6,604 bases of DNA from positions 1 to 6,604 of the forward strand of contig JAUUYI010000120.1 in NCBI GenBank assembly GCA_030590525.1, read 5' to 3'. Of the stretch, positions 5,965-6,604 are shown one piece after another. This DNA comes from Sedimenticola sp. (GTDB lineage Bacteria; Pseudomonadota; Gammaproteobacteria; Chromatiales; Chromatiaceae). The notes under the pieces were generated by a model. That model did no database searches, was not told the origin of the DNA, and saw only the letters and a program-made list of their open reading frames with translations. Position 1 is the first letter of the stretch, and each line of letters starts with the position of its first letter. The position numbers were made by a program, and so were the translations under genes.

Positions 5965-6604
5965 ATGATCACGCTGGCCGATATAAAAAAAGCGCGTTCG
6001 AGACTCGGCGATTCCATCTTCTGCTCACCCTGCCCCCACTCCGAAACCCTTAGCCGTCTGACCGGCTGCAAGCTGTTCCTGAAGCTGGAGAACCTGCAGA
6101 TGACCGGCTCCTTCAAGGATCGGGGGGCACTGAACAAGATTCTCCAACTCAGCGGGGAGCAGAAGCGAGCCGGGGTGATCACGGCCTCGGCCGGCAACCA
6201 CGCTCAGGGTGTCGCTCATGCAGCCAGAATCAGTGGTATTCAGGCCACCATCATCATGCCTGAAACCACGCCACTGTCGAAGTTCAGAGGCACCAGGGAA
6301 CTGGGCGCGGAGATCATTCTGCATGGCAGCGGTTACGATGCGGCTTATAGCAAAGCACGGGAACTGCAGGCCGAACGCGGCTGCACCTTTATCCACGCCT
6401 TCGATGATCCGGATATCATCGCGGGCCAGGGCACCATCGGCCTGGAACTGCTGGAGCAGGTCCCGGATATGGATACGGTGGTTGTACCAGTGGGCGGAGG
6501 CGGACTGATCTCCGGAATCGCAACGGCGATCAAGACATGCCGTCCCGAGGTTCGGCTGGTGGGTATCGAAACGGAACGTATGCCGTCCATGAAAGAGAGT
6601 ATCG
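5965..6604 (+). CDS. tdcB: Threonine ammonia-lyase (threonine dehydratase), 5' part, runs off the window
   Basis: The PLP enzyme turns L-threonine into 2-oxobutyrate and ammonia. The first 213 residues are inside the window. They show KLFLKLENLQMTGSFKDRGA (36-55) with the PLP lysine at about 51, the substrate loop TASAGNHAQGVA (73-84), FDDPDIIAGQGTIGLEL (146-162) and the phosphate-binding glycine loop VPVGGGGLISG (174-184). The run of segments matches E. coli TdcB closely in order and spacing; the full protein would be about 330 residues, or about 400 if it has a C-terminal ACT domain, which lies outside the window. The ATG at 5965 has a good ribosome binding site and homology begins immediately. 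The frame is open through base 6604. Divergent placement next to a 2-oxoacid oxidoreductase suggests that 2-oxobutyrate is passed on to make propionyl-CoA (inference). Serine dehydratase or the biosynthetic IlvA role are alternatives. No damage is visible. Confidence 0.9.
   Translation, partial: MITLADIKKARSRLGDSIFCSPCPHSETLSRLTGCKLFLKLENLQMTGSFKDRGALNKILQLSGEQKRAGVITASAGNHAQGVAHAARISGIQATIIMPETTPLSKFRGTRELGAEIILHGSGYDAAYSKARELQAERGCTFIHAFDDPDIIAGQGTIGLELLEQVPDMDTVVVPVGGGGLISGIATAIKTCRPEVRLVGIETERMPSMKESI

Noticed and set aside
1..6604. Defence system, CRISPR array, tRNA, rRNA or mobile element.
   Set aside because: No spaced repeats, cloverleaf, transposase motifs, terminal inverted repeats or nuclease/toxin domains were seen on either strand.

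Overview
The window looks like part of a bacterial chromosome of moderately high GC content. It is probably a proteobacterium, perhaps gammaproteobacterial, but this rests only on the general look of the proteins and is a low-confidence inference. No tRNA, rRNA, CRISPR array or insertion sequence was seen. No stretch longer than about 115 bases lacks a gene.

Layout. Bases 1-132 (+) hold the 3' end of a gene whose C-terminus resembles the COG2403 GTPase / cyclic 2,3-diphosphoglycerate synthetase-like family. A long minus-strand unit runs from 5851 down to 129. In transcription order it holds: a Glu/Leu/Phe/Val-type amino-acid dehydrogenase cut off after about half its length; the C-terminal piece of a 2-oxoacid:ferredoxin oxidoreductase (OFOR) gamma subunit fused to a two-cluster ferredoxin (delta) domain; the OFOR alpha subunit; the OFOR beta subunit with a frameshift; an AMP-forming acyl-CoA synthetase; and, after an 84-bp gap, a broken carbamate kinase. 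Junctions inside the unit overlap (ATGA, TAATG, ATGA), as expected for a translationally coupled operon. Divergent from it, across a 113-bp control region, is a plus-strand threonine ammonia-lyase (tdcB-like) that runs off the right edge.

How the genes fit together (inference). Threonine ammonia-lyase makes 2-oxobutyrate and ammonia, and the amino-acid dehydrogenase would make 2-oxoacids from other amino acids. The OFOR would oxidise 2-oxoacids to acyl-CoA, CO2 and reduced ferredoxin. The acyl-CoA synthetase would handle the matching free acids. Carbamate kinase would link carbamoyl phosphate (nitrogen side) to ATP. The set reads as an amino-acid/2-oxoacid catabolic module.

The most striking point is damage. 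Four separate lesions lie in one transcription unit: a fusion/deletion joining the dehydrogenase to the gamma subunit, a one-base frameshift in the beta subunit, loss of most of the N-terminal half of carbamate kinase, and an in-frame TAG in the same kinase. The alpha subunit and the acyl-CoA synthetase between them are intact. Either the operon is decaying, as in a host-restricted or niche-shifted lineage, or the sequence carries assembly or sequencing errors. Raw reads would decide. I found no convincing sign of a wholly new system.
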